A stretch of 33,522 bases of DNA from Chloroflexota bacterium (GTDB taxonomy: Bacteria > Chloroflexota > Anaerolineae > VGOG01). The position numbers were made by a program, and so were the translations under genes. The DNA lies in assembly GCA_016875995.1 (NCBI GenBank), contig VGOG01000012.1, positions 1 to 33,522 on the forward strand, read 5' to 3'. This document shows positions 8,468 through 16,445 of this stretch, in pieces; positions within the stretch are counted from its first letter, which is position 1; each line of letters starts with the position of its first letter. The notes under the pieces were generated by a model that worked only from the letters and a program-made list of their open reading frames with translations, searched no databases and was not told the origin of the DNA.

Positions 8468-9625
8468 ATGTGGTTTTTCGCCAGTCCGGAGATTGTGTTT
8501 GGCGAAGATGCCCTGAGCTACCTGAGTGAGATCGAAGGCCAGCGGGCCTTCATCGTCACCGATCAGAACATAGTGAGGCTAGGCTTCGTTGATCTTGTCG
8601 CCAGGCAACTGAAAGCGGCGGGGATGGAGTATCAGACCTTCGCCGAGGTGGAGCCCAACCCCACTTTTGAGATGGTCAAGCGGGGCGCGGCGGCCATGAG
8701 CGGCTACGGCCCCGATTGGATCATCGGCCTGGGGGGCGGCTCCTGCCTGGACGCGGCCAAAGCGATGTGGGTGCTCTACGAGCGGCCCGACATGGAGCCC
8801 GAAGAGATCAATCCCATGATCCCCCTGGGGCTGCGCCAGAAGGCCCGCCTCATCACCATCCCCACCACCAGCGGCACCGGCGCTGAAGTCACCTGGGTGG
8901 TGGTCCTCACCGATGCCCAGGAGAGGCGGAAGCTCGTGTTGGGCTCCCGCGAGAACGTGGCCGACCTGGCCATCGTGGATCCCGTCTTGGTGAAGGCCCT
9001 GCCTCCCCACATCGCCGCCGATACGGGGATGGACGCCCTGACCCACGCCGTCGAGGGTTACACCAGCAGTTGGGCCAACGATTTCTGCGACGGCCTTTGT
9101 CTAAAGGCCATCCAACTGGTATTCGACTACCTGCCGCGAGCGGTCGCCAATGAAGAGGACGCCGAGGCTCGCCAGAAGATGCACAACGCGGCCACCATCG
9201 CCGGGTTGGGCTTCGGCAATTCGATGGGGGCGCTGGCTCACGCCATGGGACACCCCCTGAGCCCGCTGTTTGGGGTTCCCCACGGGCGGGCGGTGGGGGT
9301 CTTCTTGCCCTACACTATCGAGTTCATGGCCCGCCAGGCCCCAGCGCGCTACGCGGAGATCGCCCGTTTTTTAGGACTGGGCGGCGCTTCCGATGCGGAT
9401 GGGGCAGCCAGCCTGGTCGAGGCCGTGCGAGACCTGGCCCGCCGCATCAAACAGCCCGCATCGGTCAAAGAACTGGGCATCTTGCGTGAGGATTACGAGG
9501 CTGCGCTGCAGAAGATGATCGAGGACGGCGAGAACGACACCGTGACCAGCGCCCGCATTCCGGATCGAGAGGAGTTGGCCCGGCTGTTCCGCTACGCCTA
9601 TGAGGGCAAGATCGTTGACTTCTAG
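8468..9625 (+). CDS. Iron-containing alcohol dehydrogenase
   Basis: Group III NAD(P)-dependent alcohol dehydrogenase, 385 residues, interconverting an alcohol and its aldehyde or ketone. Visible motifs are GLGGGSCLDAAKA (cofactor, ~88-99), PTTSGTGAEVT (132-142), GMDALTHAVEGY and HAMGHPLSPLFGVPHG. Expected metal ligands are all present: Asp189, His193, His258 and His272. ATG 8468 follows CAGGAGGTGCCCC; the frame is open to 8435, but that stretch is made of spacer repeat words. It lies upstream of an aldehyde:ferredoxin oxidoreductase in the same direction, which suggests an alcohol-aldehyde-acid route with electrons going to NAD(P) and ferredoxin. Confidence 0.92.
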   Translation: MWFFASPEIVFGEDALSYLSEIEGQRAFIVTDQNIVRLGFVDLVARQLKAAGMEYQTFAEVEPNPTFEMVKRGAAAMSGYGPDWIIGLGGGSCLDAAKAMWVLYERPDMEPEEINPMIPLGLRQKARLITIPTTSGTGAEVTWVVVLTDAQERRKLVLGSRENVADLAIVDPVLVKALPPHIAADTGMDALTHAVEGYTSSWANDFCDGLCLKAIQLVFDYLPRAVANEEDAEARQKMHNAATIAGLGFGNSMGALAHAMGHPLSPLFGVPHGRAVGVFLPYTIEFMARQAPARYAEIARFLGLGGASDADGAASLVEAVRDLARRIKQPASVKELGILREDYEAALQKMIEDGENDTVTSARIPDREELARLFRYAYEGKIVDF

Positions 9626-9708
9626 AATCAGGGATGGGAGACTAGGGATCAGGGACTAGGGACAAGGAATCAGCCTGGTCCCTTGTCACTTGTCTCTAGT
9701 CCCTTACC
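9626..9708. repeat. Inverted array of GACTAGGGA / CTAGTCCC spacer words
   Basis: The spacer between the two oxidoreductase genes is made of GGGACTAGGGACAAGG-like words on the left and their complements (CCTTGTC, CTAGTCCC) on the right, giving a long imperfect hairpin ending just before TAAGGAGG of the next gene. The same words recur as an in-frame tandem repeat inside the ABC-F gene at 18049-18132. Confidence 0.6.
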
Positions 9709-9722
9709 ATAAGGAGGACGAC

Positions 9723-11579
9723 TTGAACGGCTACCTGGGCAAACTGCTGGTCGTTGACCTGACCAGCGGCCACATCGCAGACGAACCCCTAAACGAAGAA
9801 TATGCCAAGCAGTTCATCGGCGGCAGCGGCTTAGCGGCTCGTTATCTGTATGACTTGCTGAACCCTGACCTCGATCCGCTACATCCCGCCAATCCGCTGT
9901 TCTTCATCACCGGCCCCCTCACCGGCACCCGCGCCCCATCGTGCGGCCGTTTCGTGGTCTGCGCCCGCTCGCCCCTCACCGGCCTGTGGGGCGAGGCCCA
10001 TTGCGGTGGCTTCTTCGGGCCGGAGATGCGCTTCGCCGGCTACGATGGCATCATTATCAATGGTAAATCGCCGCAACCGGTCTACCTGCACCTGGCCGAT
10101 GGCCAGGCCACCCTGCGGGACGCCAAGCACCTGTGGGGCCAGGGCACCTACGAGACTCAGGAAGTCATCAGGGAGGAAGTGAGCGACGCTAAGACCAGAG
10201 TGGCCTGCATCGGCTCGGCGGGTGAGAACCTGGTAAAGTACGCGGCCATCATGAGTGATAAAGGGCGGGCTGCAGGCCGAACCGGCATGGGTACGGTGAT
10301 GGGCTCCAAGAACCTCAAGGCGGTGGCCGTGCGCGGCAATGGACAGGTGCCTCTGGCCGACGAGGAGCGTTTCAGAGCCATCGTCCGGGAGATGCTGAGC
10401 ATCCTCAAGGACGATTCCCTCACCGAGGCGCTTCGGGTCACGGGAACAGCCGGAACTCTCGATTACCTCATGCTCCTGGGGAGCCCCCCCAACCGCTATT
10501 TTACCGAGGGGGAATTTCCCGAGGCGGAAGCCCTCAGCGGCTCGACTATGGCCGAGACCATCCTCACCGGCTACTCCACCTGCTACGGCTGCCCTGTGGC
10601 CTGCGGACGGGAGGTGGAGGTGAAGGAGGGGAAGTATAAGCTGGCGGAGACCAAGGGGCCCGAGTACGAGACCGTGGCTGCTCTGGGCACCATATTGCTC
10701 ATTGACGACCTCCCCGCCGTTGCCTACCTGGGCCACCTGTGCGATGCCTATGGCCTGGACACCATCAGCACTGGCTCCACCATTGCCTTTGCCCATCATC
10801 TGTTCGAGAGTGGCGTCATCGGCCCTGCCGAGACGGGCGGCCTGGCTCTGCGATGGGGCGATCCGGACACGGTCGCCGAGCTGATCGGGATGATCGCGCG
10901 ACGGGAGGGCTTTGGCGATGCCCTGGCCGAGGGCTCGCTACGGCTGGGTCAGCGGTATGGAGTGGAAGAGCTGGCCGTCCAGGTCAAGGGCCTGGAGGCA
11001 GGTATGCACGATCCCCGTGCCTTCTCGGCTATGGCCCTGGTCTACGCTACCTCGCCTATCGGCGCCAGCCACAATCAGAGCGATATGTATTGGGTGGAGA
11101 GCGGGCGCTCGATGGAGGAGCTGGGCATCCCCTTCACCGACCGGCTGGAGGATGCAGGTAAAGGGCCGCTGGTGGCTCGCCATCAGGACTGGCGCAGCCT
11201 CTGCAATGCCCTCATCGTGTGTTACTTCTCCAACGCCCCCGCTCAGAGCTATATTGACCTGCTGGCAGCAGCCACTGGCTGGGAGGTAACCGCGGACGAC
11301 ATGTTGCTCGTGGGCGAGCGCATCTGGAATCTGAAGCGGGCTTACAACAATCGCCTGGGGCTGACCCGTGCCGACGACCGGCTGCCCAAATTGCTCTTGC
11401 AGCCCCTCTCCGAAGGCGGCACCCAGGGCCACGTGCCCGACCTGGAGCTGATGCTCAGGGAGTACTACCAGGCCAGGAGCTGGGATTGGGCCACGGGCAA
11501 GCCAAGATGGGAGAAGCTGGAGGAGTTGGGGTTGGGTCAGGCAATCAGGGACCAGGAAATCAGGGAATCAGGACACTGA
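9723..11579 (+). CDS. aor: Aldehyde:ferredoxin oxidoreductase (tungsten type)
   Basis: Oxidises aldehydes to carboxylic acids with ferredoxin as acceptor, or the reverse, using tungstopterin and a 4Fe-4S cluster in the cytoplasm. The 618-residue protein has the family start GYLGKLLVVDLTSG, the cofactor region FITGPLTGTRAPSCGRF, and cluster ligands C287-x2-C290-x3-C294; the fourth is probably C500 (NALIVCYF). The start is TTG 9723: TAAGGAGG lies five bases before it and it gives the canonical N-terminus. The last ~12 residues (IRDQEIRESGH) are encoded by repeat words of a terminator hairpin and are probably not part of the fold. The exact aldehyde is unknown. Confidence 0.92.
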   Translation: MNGYLGKLLVVDLTSGHIADEPLNEEYAKQFIGGSGLAARYLYDLLNPDLDPLHPANPLFFITGPLTGTRAPSCGRFVVCARSPLTGLWGEAHCGGFFGPEMRFAGYDGIIINGKSPQPVYLHLADGQATLRDAKHLWGQGTYETQEVIREEVSDAKTRVACIGSAGENLVKYAAIMSDKGRAAGRTGMGTVMGSKNLKAVAVRGNGQVPLADEERFRAIVREMLSILKDDSLTEALRVTGTAGTLDYLMLLGSPPNRYFTEGEFPEAEALSGSTMAETILTGYSTCYGCPVACGREVEVKEGKYKLAETKGPEYETVAALGTILLIDDLPAVAYLGHLCDAYGLDTISTGSTIAFAHHLFESGVIGPAETGGLALRWGDPDTVAELIGMIARREGFGDALAEGSLRLGQRYGVEELAVQVKGLEAGMHDPRAFSAMALVYATSPIGASHNQSDMYWVESGRSMEELGIPFTDRLEDAGKGPLVARHQDWRSLCNALIVCYFSNAPAQSYIDLLAAATGWEVTADDMLLVGERIWNLKRAYNNRLGLTRADDRLPKLLLQPLSEGGTQGHVPDLELMLREYYQARSWDWATGKPRWEKLEELGLGQAIRDQEIRESGH

Positions 11580-11595
11580 TTTCCTGATCATTTTT
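11553..11595 (+). terminator. Rho-independent terminator after aor
   Basis: Stem CAGGAAATCA (11553-11562) with TGATTTCCTG (11577-11586), followed after ATCA by a run of five T. It overlaps the last codons of aor and sits between the convergent aor and thiolase genes. Confidence 0.7.
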
Positions 11596-12775
11596 CCACG
11601 ATCATCGCCACCGCTTCCCCTCCGCCCAGGCACAGCGTGGCCAGGCCGGTCCTCAGGTCGCGATCCTTCAGAGCGTAGATGAGGGTGACCAACACGCGGG
11701 TGCCGCTGCAGCCGATGGGATGGCCCAGGGCGATAGCCCCGCCGTTGACGTTGACCTTGTCCCAGTCCCACCCCAACGCCTTGCCGTCGGCCAGCACCTG
11801 GGCGGCAAAGGCCTCGTTGGCCTCGATGAGGTCGAGATCGTCCAGACCGTAGCCGCTTTTCTCCAGCAGCTTGCGGGTGGCGAAGATGGGGGCGGTGAAG
11901 ATCTTCAGCGGCTCCACTGCCGCCTGATCGTAGCCGACGATCCGCGCCAGCGGCTTTATCCCCAACTGATCGGCCTTCTCCTGGCTCATCACCACCACCG
12001 CGGCGGCTCCGTCGGTGATACCGGGCGAGTTGCCGGCTGTCACCAGGCCATCCTCCTGGAAAGCGGGCTTTAATCTGGCCAGGGCCTCAAGCGAGGTATC
12101 GCGGCGGGGGCACTCGTCGGTGTCGAACAGGATGGGCGGCCCCTTGCGCTGAGGAATCTCCACTGGCACAATCTCCTCTTTGAACTTTCCGGCATCAATG
12201 GCAGCGATGGCCTTTTTGTGGCTGTGGTAAGCATATTCGTCCAGCTCCTGGCGGGTGAGGCCGTATTCTCTAGCGATCCACTCCGCCGAGTTGCCCATGT
12301 GCTGGTCGGTGAAACTGCACCACAGCCCGTCGTGGACCGTGGCGTCCACCAGTTGGCCGTTACCCAGGCGGTAGCCGAAGCGGGCCTCGGGCAGGACGTA
12401 AGGCCCCATGTTCATGCTCTCCATCCCCCCGGCCACGAATATCGCGCCGTCACCAGCTTTGATCATCGCCGCCGCCAGCATTACTGTCTTCAATCCTGAG
12501 CCGCAGATCTTGTTCACCGTCGTCGCCCCGACGGAGGGTGGGAGGCCGGCTTTGATGGCGGCCTGGCGAGCGGGGGCCTGGCCCTGTCCAGCCTGCACCA
12601 CGTTGCCCATCAGCACCTCGTTGATGGAACGCGGGTCAATGCCCGCCCGCTCCACTGCGGCCTTGATGGCCACTGCTCCCAGCTCTGGGGCGGGGACGTT
12701 GGACAACGCACCCTGGAAACGGCCGATGGCGGTGCGCGCCGCGCTGACGATAACGACCTCGCGTTCGTTGCTCAT
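11588..12775 (-). CDS. Thiolase (acetyl-CoA C-acetyltransferase family)
   Basis: Condenses two acyl-CoA molecules or cleaves 3-ketoacyl-CoA; cytoplasmic, typically tetrameric. The 395-residue length is normal. Motifs: [18 protein letters not shown] at the start, nucleophile Cys91 in [26 protein letters not shown] with the catalytic His, and the second catalytic Cys in [12 protein letters not shown] 12775 is preceded by GGAGGAAGTTCA, a good ribosome site. The reading frame is open upstream through the MFS gene (to 14263) with no stop codon, so a fused product is also possible. Biosynthetic versus degradative use cannot be told apart. Confidence 0.93.
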   Translation of the reverse strand: MSNEREVVIVSAARTAIGRFQGALSNVPAPELGAVAIKAAVERAGIDPRSINEVLMGNVVQAGQGQAPARQAAIKAGLPPSVGATTVNKICGSGLKTVMLAAAMIKAGDGAIFVAGGMESMNMGPYVLPEARFGYRLGNGQLVDATVHDGLWCSFTDQHMGNSAEWIAREYGLTRQELDEYAYHSHKKAIAAIDAGKFKEEIVPVEIPQRKGPPILFDTDECPRRDTSLEALARLKPAFQEDGLVTAGNSPGITDGAAAVVVMSQEKADQLGIKPLARIVGYDQAAVEPLKIFTAPIFATRKLLEKSGYGLDDLDLIEANEAFAAQVLADGKALGWDWDKVNVNGGAIALGHPIGCSGTRVLVTLIYALKDRDLRTGLATLCLGGGEAVAMIVEK

Positions 12776-14263
12776 TGAACTTCCTCCTTGAAGGTTTTTG
12801 CCAAATCGGGCGTATTGCGTGTTGCGTATTTCGTTGACGTTTGACGTTTCACGTTTCACGTTTGACGTTTCACCCTCATCACGGCCAATCAAGTGGTAAA
12901 AGAAACCTGCTCCTAACACACGCACAGCCCCAGCGATGAAGAGAACAAGCCTGATGTCCAGGAGGTTGGCCAGGAAAGTGCCCAGCAGAGGAGCCAGGAA
13001 GGCGGCCACGTTGATCAAGGCGGTGTTGATGGCCAGGTAGCTTGGCCGTCGTTTCTGCGGACAGACCTCTAGCGAGGTGCTGAAGAAGGACAGATTGAAC
13101 CCTGCTCCAAAGATGCCGGCGGTGATGGATGGGATAAGCAAGGGTTCGACCCTGGTGGAGAGGCCAGCCAAGACGGGAAAGAGCATCAGGCCTAAGCTGG
13201 AGATACCCAGTACGAAGCGGTTGCCCTTTCGGTTGGCTACTCCTCCCCAATAGAAATAGGCCAATATCGTGACCGCGTTCTGCACCATGGAAAGCAGGCC
13301 AATCCAGGTATCAGAAGCGCCCAGGTTCCTTACTCGATAGATGACGTAGAGAGCGGTGGGCAGATAGAGTCCCCAATGGAACACGAAGGCACTGGCAGAA
13401 AAGCGCACGAAATCGCGCTGACTCATTACCTGTTGCACCAGGCTACCGAGGTGGCTAAAGGGGGGTTCTTTGCGCTGGGCCTGCTGCTCAGTTATAGAAA
13501 CATCAGCGACCTGAATGTGGCTCACGTGGTAAAGGCTGACCAAAGAGGCAGCGAAGCCGGCACCGAAGAGCAGTTGGTAGTTCAAGGGGAATGGCAGAAG
13601 GTCGAGGAGCTTTCCGCTGATGAGCACCGTGACGGTGCTGACGGTGGACACGAGCACGTTGCGGATGCTGACCACCTGGGCGCGCTCATTAGCGGGCACC
13701 ACCTCTGCGAGCAGTGAGGTGAAGGCCACGCTGGCCATGGCTGTGGGGAAAGCGGTGAGGGCTACCAGGGCCACCAGTGCCTCTGGCCGATGAGCGCGAA
13801 GCACGAAGGGCATCAGGGCGATGAGCAGGTAGCCCAGTCGCTGCAGGAAGCCTGTCAGCACGATGATCGGCAGACGGCGTCGTTGGCGCTCGATGATCCG
13901 CGCCGCGGGGATCAGCCAGAAGACGTTGATCAGCGCGGGGAGGGAGACCAGCAGTCCCACCAGGGTATTGGAGGCCCCCAGGCGAATGGCGAACACGCTG
14001 ACGAAGGTGGAGGTGATGCCGCTCAGGACACCGAACCAGGCGACGTCCAGATAAAGATTCCAGGTGTTTTGTTCTTCAACCGTCTCGCGCTGTCGAAAAA
14101 CCTGACGCCAAAAGCGACGAGCGCTACCTAGAAGAATCGAGGGGATGCTTCTTATCCCCCTCACTCTGACAGGGTATATTATGGCCCAGATCAGGCGATG
14201 TTTGAGACGGAAATAAGCTAAGCTGAGCCTTGATCGCAAGCTATCACCACGCTCCTTGTTCAC
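12776..14263 (-). CDS. MFS transporter lacking its own stop codon, in frame with thiolase
   Basis: Major facilitator superfamily permease with about twelve hydrophobic helices. After a basic N-terminal region of ~65 residues the transporter begins at NTWNLYLDVAWFGVLSGITS; loop VRNLGASDTWIGLL and the Arg-rich loop ERQRRRLPIIV are typical. The start is a GTG at 14263, overlapping the end of the HIT gene. After the last helix (YHLIGRDE) the frame continues through ETSNVKRETSNVNEIRNT, encoded by spacer repeat words at about 12785-12875, and reaches the thiolase ATG without a stop. Either the natural stop was lost when spacer DNA was inserted, or a fusion is made. Substrate unknown. Confidence 0.8.
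12785..12875. repeat. ACGTTTGACGTTTC / GCGTATT spacer words inside an open frame
   Basis: On the plus strand GACGTTTGACGTTTCACG repeats several times next to CGTATTGCGTGTTGCGTATT. On the minus strand these are translated as the linker joining MFS transporter and thiolase. Word structure matches the other junction spacers and differs from flanking coding sequence. Confidence 0.6.
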
Positions 14264-14741
14264 CCTCTTCCCAAGCCGCCTTCAGCCTTCGATAAGTCTC
14301 GTCGAGAAGCTCTGGAATAACGCGGGTCTGGGAGAGGACAGGCATAAAGTTGGTATCAGCCTTCCAGCGCGGGACAACGTGGATGTGGACGTGCTCCTCG
14401 ATTCCCGCCCCCGCTGCCTTGCCGATGTTGATCCCCACGTTGAACCCATCCGGGTGCATGGCTCGGCGCAAGGCCTTGAAGCTCTTATTGAGCAAAAGCA
14501 TCATCTCAGTCAGCTCATTTTCTTCCAACTGCTCCAGGCTTGGCACGTGCCGATAGGGGCTGACCATCAGGTGGCCGTTGTTGTAGGGATAGAGGTTCAG
14601 CATCACGTAGCACGTCTCGCCCCGCTGGAGGACGTAATTGGCCTGGTCATCGTCGTCGGCGATTTTGTCGCAGAAAATACACCCCTGGCCCTTCTCGCTC
14701 AGTATGTATTCCAAACGCCAGGGCGACCACAGCCTTTCCAT
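14244..14741 (-). CDS. HIT family hydrolase (Ap4A phosphorylase-like)
   Basis: Histidine-triad nucleotide hydrolase or transferase of 165 residues. Near the start, Cys21-x2-Cys24 (CIFCDKI) forms half of a zinc site seen in this subgroup; the catalytic triad is His117-x-His119-x-His121 in EEHVHIHVVPRW, with NGHLMVSPYRHV upstream. The N-terminus MERLWSPWRLEYI is characteristic of the bacterial Ap4A-phosphorylase-like branch. ATG 14741 follows AAAGGGGAGAGAAG. It is the first gene of a minus-strand run and its end overlaps the MFS start by 20 bases. Confidence 0.9.
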   Translation of the reverse strand: MERLWSPWRLEYILSEKGQGCIFCDKIADDDDQANYVLQRGETCYVMLNLYPYNNGHLMVSPYRHVPSLEQLEENELTEMMLLLNKSFKALRRAMHPDGFNVGINIGKAAGAGIEEHVHIHVVPRWKADTNFMPVLSQTRVIPELLDETYRRLKAAWEEGEQGAW

Positions 14742-14835
14742 GTCTTCTCTCCCCTTTCAGGTGGCATAATTGCCTCAAGTTGGGGGGTAGAAGGCCGATC
14801 GTATTGGCCGTCATAAGCTTTGTTGCTCCGTCAAC

Positions 14836-14875
14836 GCCCAACCCTGTCCTGAGCCTATCGAAGGAACGGTTGGGC
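14836..14875. repeat. Short dispersed palindrome, copy 1 (TCCTGAGC..TCGAAGGA core)
   Basis: Perfect 8-bp arms GCCCAACC (14836-14843) and GGTTGGGC (14868-14875) enclose the core CTGTCCTGAGCCTATCGAAG. Related cores recur at 21300-21322 and 29673-29695, both inside coding sequences. This copy lies between the divergent HIT and biotin ligase genes. Confidence 0.6.
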
Positions 14876-14979
14876 TTCTACCCTTTTCACCATAGTGACA
14901 AAGAATAAGGCAGGACTTATCCTCCTGCCCTTTGCTTTCGCCCTATAGTTTACCAGAAATCGCCTTTCTAGTCAAAGGC

Positions 14980-15008
14980 TTGACTTTGTTCACTTTTTGT
15001 GGTAACTT
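14980..15008 (+). promoter_or_regulatory. Sigma70-type promoter for biotin protein ligase
   Basis: -35 TTGACT (14980-14985), 17-bp spacer, -10 TAACTT (15003-15008) preceded by TGTGG, the extended -10 found at other promoters here. Transcription would begin near 15014, which excludes the upstream GTG at 14999 as the translation start. Confidence 0.55.
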
Positions 15009-15031
15009 TGACCTGGGAGGCAAAGCCGAAC

Positions 15032-15976
15032 TTGAGCGAGCTATCGGTTGAAGGCATCAAACGAGGATTAAAGACAGACCTCATCGGCCAGAGCATAGTG
15101 TACTGCTCCTCCATCGGCTCGACTAATCAGGCGCTCAAGGAGTTGGCTGCCCAGGGCGCGCCGGAAGGCACGCTGGTCGTCGCCGACGAGCAAACGGCAG
15201 GGAGAGGGCGGCTGGGCAGGAAGTGGTTGGCTCCACCAGGCACCAGCCTCCTCCTGTCCCTGCTCTTCCGCCCTGATCTCGCTCCCAACCAGGCCCCACG
15301 ATTGACCATGATCTGCTCCCTGGCCATGGCCGATGCCATCGAGGGACTCACCGGCCTGCCCGTGGGTCTGAAGTGGCCCAACGATATTTTGATTCGGGGC
15401 AAGAAGGCAGGCGGCATCCTGACCGAATCGGGGACGACGGGTGAGCACCTCGACTACGTCGTGGTGGGGATGGGGCTGAACGTCAACCTGGACATCTCCG
15501 ATCTGCCAGAGTTGCGAGATATGGCCACCAGTCTTTCTCAGGAGCTGGGTCAGGAGGTCTCGCGGCTGGAGTTGTTGTGGAAAATCCTGGAGGGAATCGA
15601 GGCCAGGTACAAGTCCCTGAGGAGGGGAGAGTTGCTCCACGAGGAGTGGGTGGCCCGCCTCATTAACCTGGGGTGTGAAGTGCAAGTGGCCACGCCTCAG
15701 GGAGTGTTGGCGGGCTGGGCCGAGGGAGTGGGCACCGACGGAGCCCTCGTCCTGCGCACCCCTGACGGGCGACGCGAGCGGATACTGGCTGGAGATGTGG
15801 CGTTGCAAAGTGCTGCTCAAAAAACACAGCCTCCCGGGCCCCATGTCCGAGAGGCTGTTTTGGGTGTATTCGAATCCAGTTGTAGGGGCGATCCCTTGCG
15901 GTCGCCCTGGGCGGGTGCAAGACCTGCCCCTACAACCCATTTTGAATGCACCCGGCTGTTTTTCTGGAGCGGGTGA
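15032..15976 (+). CDS. birA: Biotin--[acetyl-CoA-carboxylase] ligase, class I, with anomalous C-terminal tail
   Basis: Activates biotin as biotinyl-AMP and transfers it to carboxylase carrier proteins. No N-terminal helix-turn-helix is present, so it is a class I ligase rather than a repressor. Motifs: SIGSTNQALKE, biotinyl-AMP loop GRGRLGRKW (57-65), LKWPNDILIRGKKAGGILTE, VVVGMGLNVN. TTG 15032 is chosen because GGGAGG lies 11 bases upstream, it gives the family-like start MSELSVEGIKRGLKTDLIG, and GTG 14999 falls inside the promoter. The fold should end near GDVALQ (~15807); the last ~55 residues are translated from a terminator-like hairpin and a palindromic element, so the natural stop appears to be missing. 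Confidence 0.88.
   Translation: MSELSVEGIKRGLKTDLIGQSIVYCSSIGSTNQALKELAAQGAPEGTLVVADEQTAGRGRLGRKWLAPPGTSLLLSLLFRPDLAPNQAPRLTMICSLAMADAIEGLTGLPVGLKWPNDILIRGKKAGGILTESGTTGEHLDYVVVGMGLNVNLDISDLPELRDMATSLSQELGQEVSRLELLWKILEGIEARYKSLRRGELLHEEWVARLINLGCEVQVATPQGVLAGWAEGVGTDGALVLRTPDGRRERILAGDVALQSAAQKTQPPGPHVREAVLGVFESSCRGDPLRSPWAGARPAPTTHFECTRLFFWSG
15826..15861 (+). terminator. Terminator-like hairpin inside the 3' end of birA
   Basis: Arms ACAGCCTC (15826-15833) and GAGGCTGT (15851-15858), then TTTT. It follows directly after the codons of the expected birA C-terminus, where a terminator would normally lie, although the reading frame continues through it. Confidence 0.6.
15879..15936. repeat. 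Small palindromic element with GTTGTAGGGGC ends
   Basis: Perfect 11-bp terminal inverted repeats GTTGTAGGGGC (15879-15889) and GCCCCTACAAC (15926-15936) bracket 36 bp. Outside them, GGGTGTATTCGAAT and its near complement at 15942-15954 extend the symmetry. It looks like a miniature palindromic element; birA reads through it. Confidence 0.65.
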
Positions 15977-16039
15977 AGGGACTCGAACCCTCGACAGTCT
16001 GCTTGGGAAGCAGATACGCTACCACTGCGTCACACCCGC
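15965..16039 (-). tRNA. tRNA-Gly, anticodon CCC
   Basis: On the minus strand the acceptor stem GCGGGTG (5' end at 16039) pairs with CACCCGC. The D arm contains AGTGGTAG, the anticodon stem TCTGC/GCAGA encloses loop TTCCCAA (anticodon CCC), and the T arm is GAGGG-TTCGAGT-CCCTT. Discriminator T and a genome-encoded CCA follow (15968-15965). It decodes GGG. A perfect consensus promoter lies upstream at 16120-16148. Confidence 0.95.
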
Positions 16040-16119
16040 AACATGTAATACGTTCGCGACCTCCCACTACTTGTGGTTTTGCCGCGTCCCCAAAAGACAA
16101 ACCTTGTCCACCTGAATGC

Positions 16120-16148
16120 ATTATAGCAGGTTTCGGCCTCTTTGTCAA
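16120..16148 (-). promoter_or_regulatory. Consensus sigma70 promoter for tRNA-Gly
   Basis: Minus strand: TTGACA (16148-16143), exactly 17 bp, TATAAT (16125-16120). Both hexamers match consensus fully. Transcription would begin near 16113, giving a leader of about 75 nt before the mature tRNA 5' end. Confidence 0.85.
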
Positions 16149-16160
16149 GCTTGCATGCAC

Positions 16161-16322
16161 AGGGCTTGCGCAGCGAATCCGGCTCTCTGTTGCCAAACCC
16201 CGCTTTCGATGTCCCGCAGTTGTACTGCGGGACCGGCCCACCCACCACGGAGCAGCTCGCGGAGTCCAACTCCGCGAGATCAGGGCGGGCTCCCCACTAC
16301 CAGCGAATCGCTGCGCAACCCC
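16161..16322. repeat. 162-bp palindromic repeat element, copy 1
   Basis: Identical over 162 bp to 33085-33246. Ends TTGCGCAGCGAAT (16166-16178) and AATCGCTGCGCAA (16306-16318) are inverted repeats with one mismatch. Inside are two perfect hairpins: GTCCCGCAG/CTGCGGGAC (16211-16233) and CTCGCGGAGT/ACTCCGCGAG (16256-16278). There is no convincing gene; short frames across it are open but lack a ribosome site. It resembles a non-autonomous MITE-like element. It fills most of the gene-free stretch between tRNA-Gly and the ABC-F operon. Confidence 0.85.
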
Positions 16323-16377
16323 ACACAGGTTGTTGCCCCCACTTTACTTAAACGCTGGACGGCCTCCGGGCTTAAAG

Positions 16378-16406
16378 TTGGTTTTGCAGGAAGAATGTGG
16401 TATAAT
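16378..16406 (+). promoter_or_regulatory. Promoter of the ABC-F/coaE operon
   Basis: -35 TTGGTT (16378-16383), 17-bp spacer, -10 TATAAT (16401-16406) with upstream TGTGG (extended -10). Predicted start near 16413, about 33 nt before the ATG at 16446. Confidence 0.7.
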
Positions 16407-16445
16407 TCTGGTTGTCCCCACTGAAGCCAAGAGGTTGATCGAGAG

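Noticed and set aside
14882-14945. GGCAGGA/TCCTGCC hairpin near 14911-14931 as a terminator
   Set aside because: The stem is only seven base pairs with an impure T-tract, and it lies between divergent genes where no transcript needs to end.
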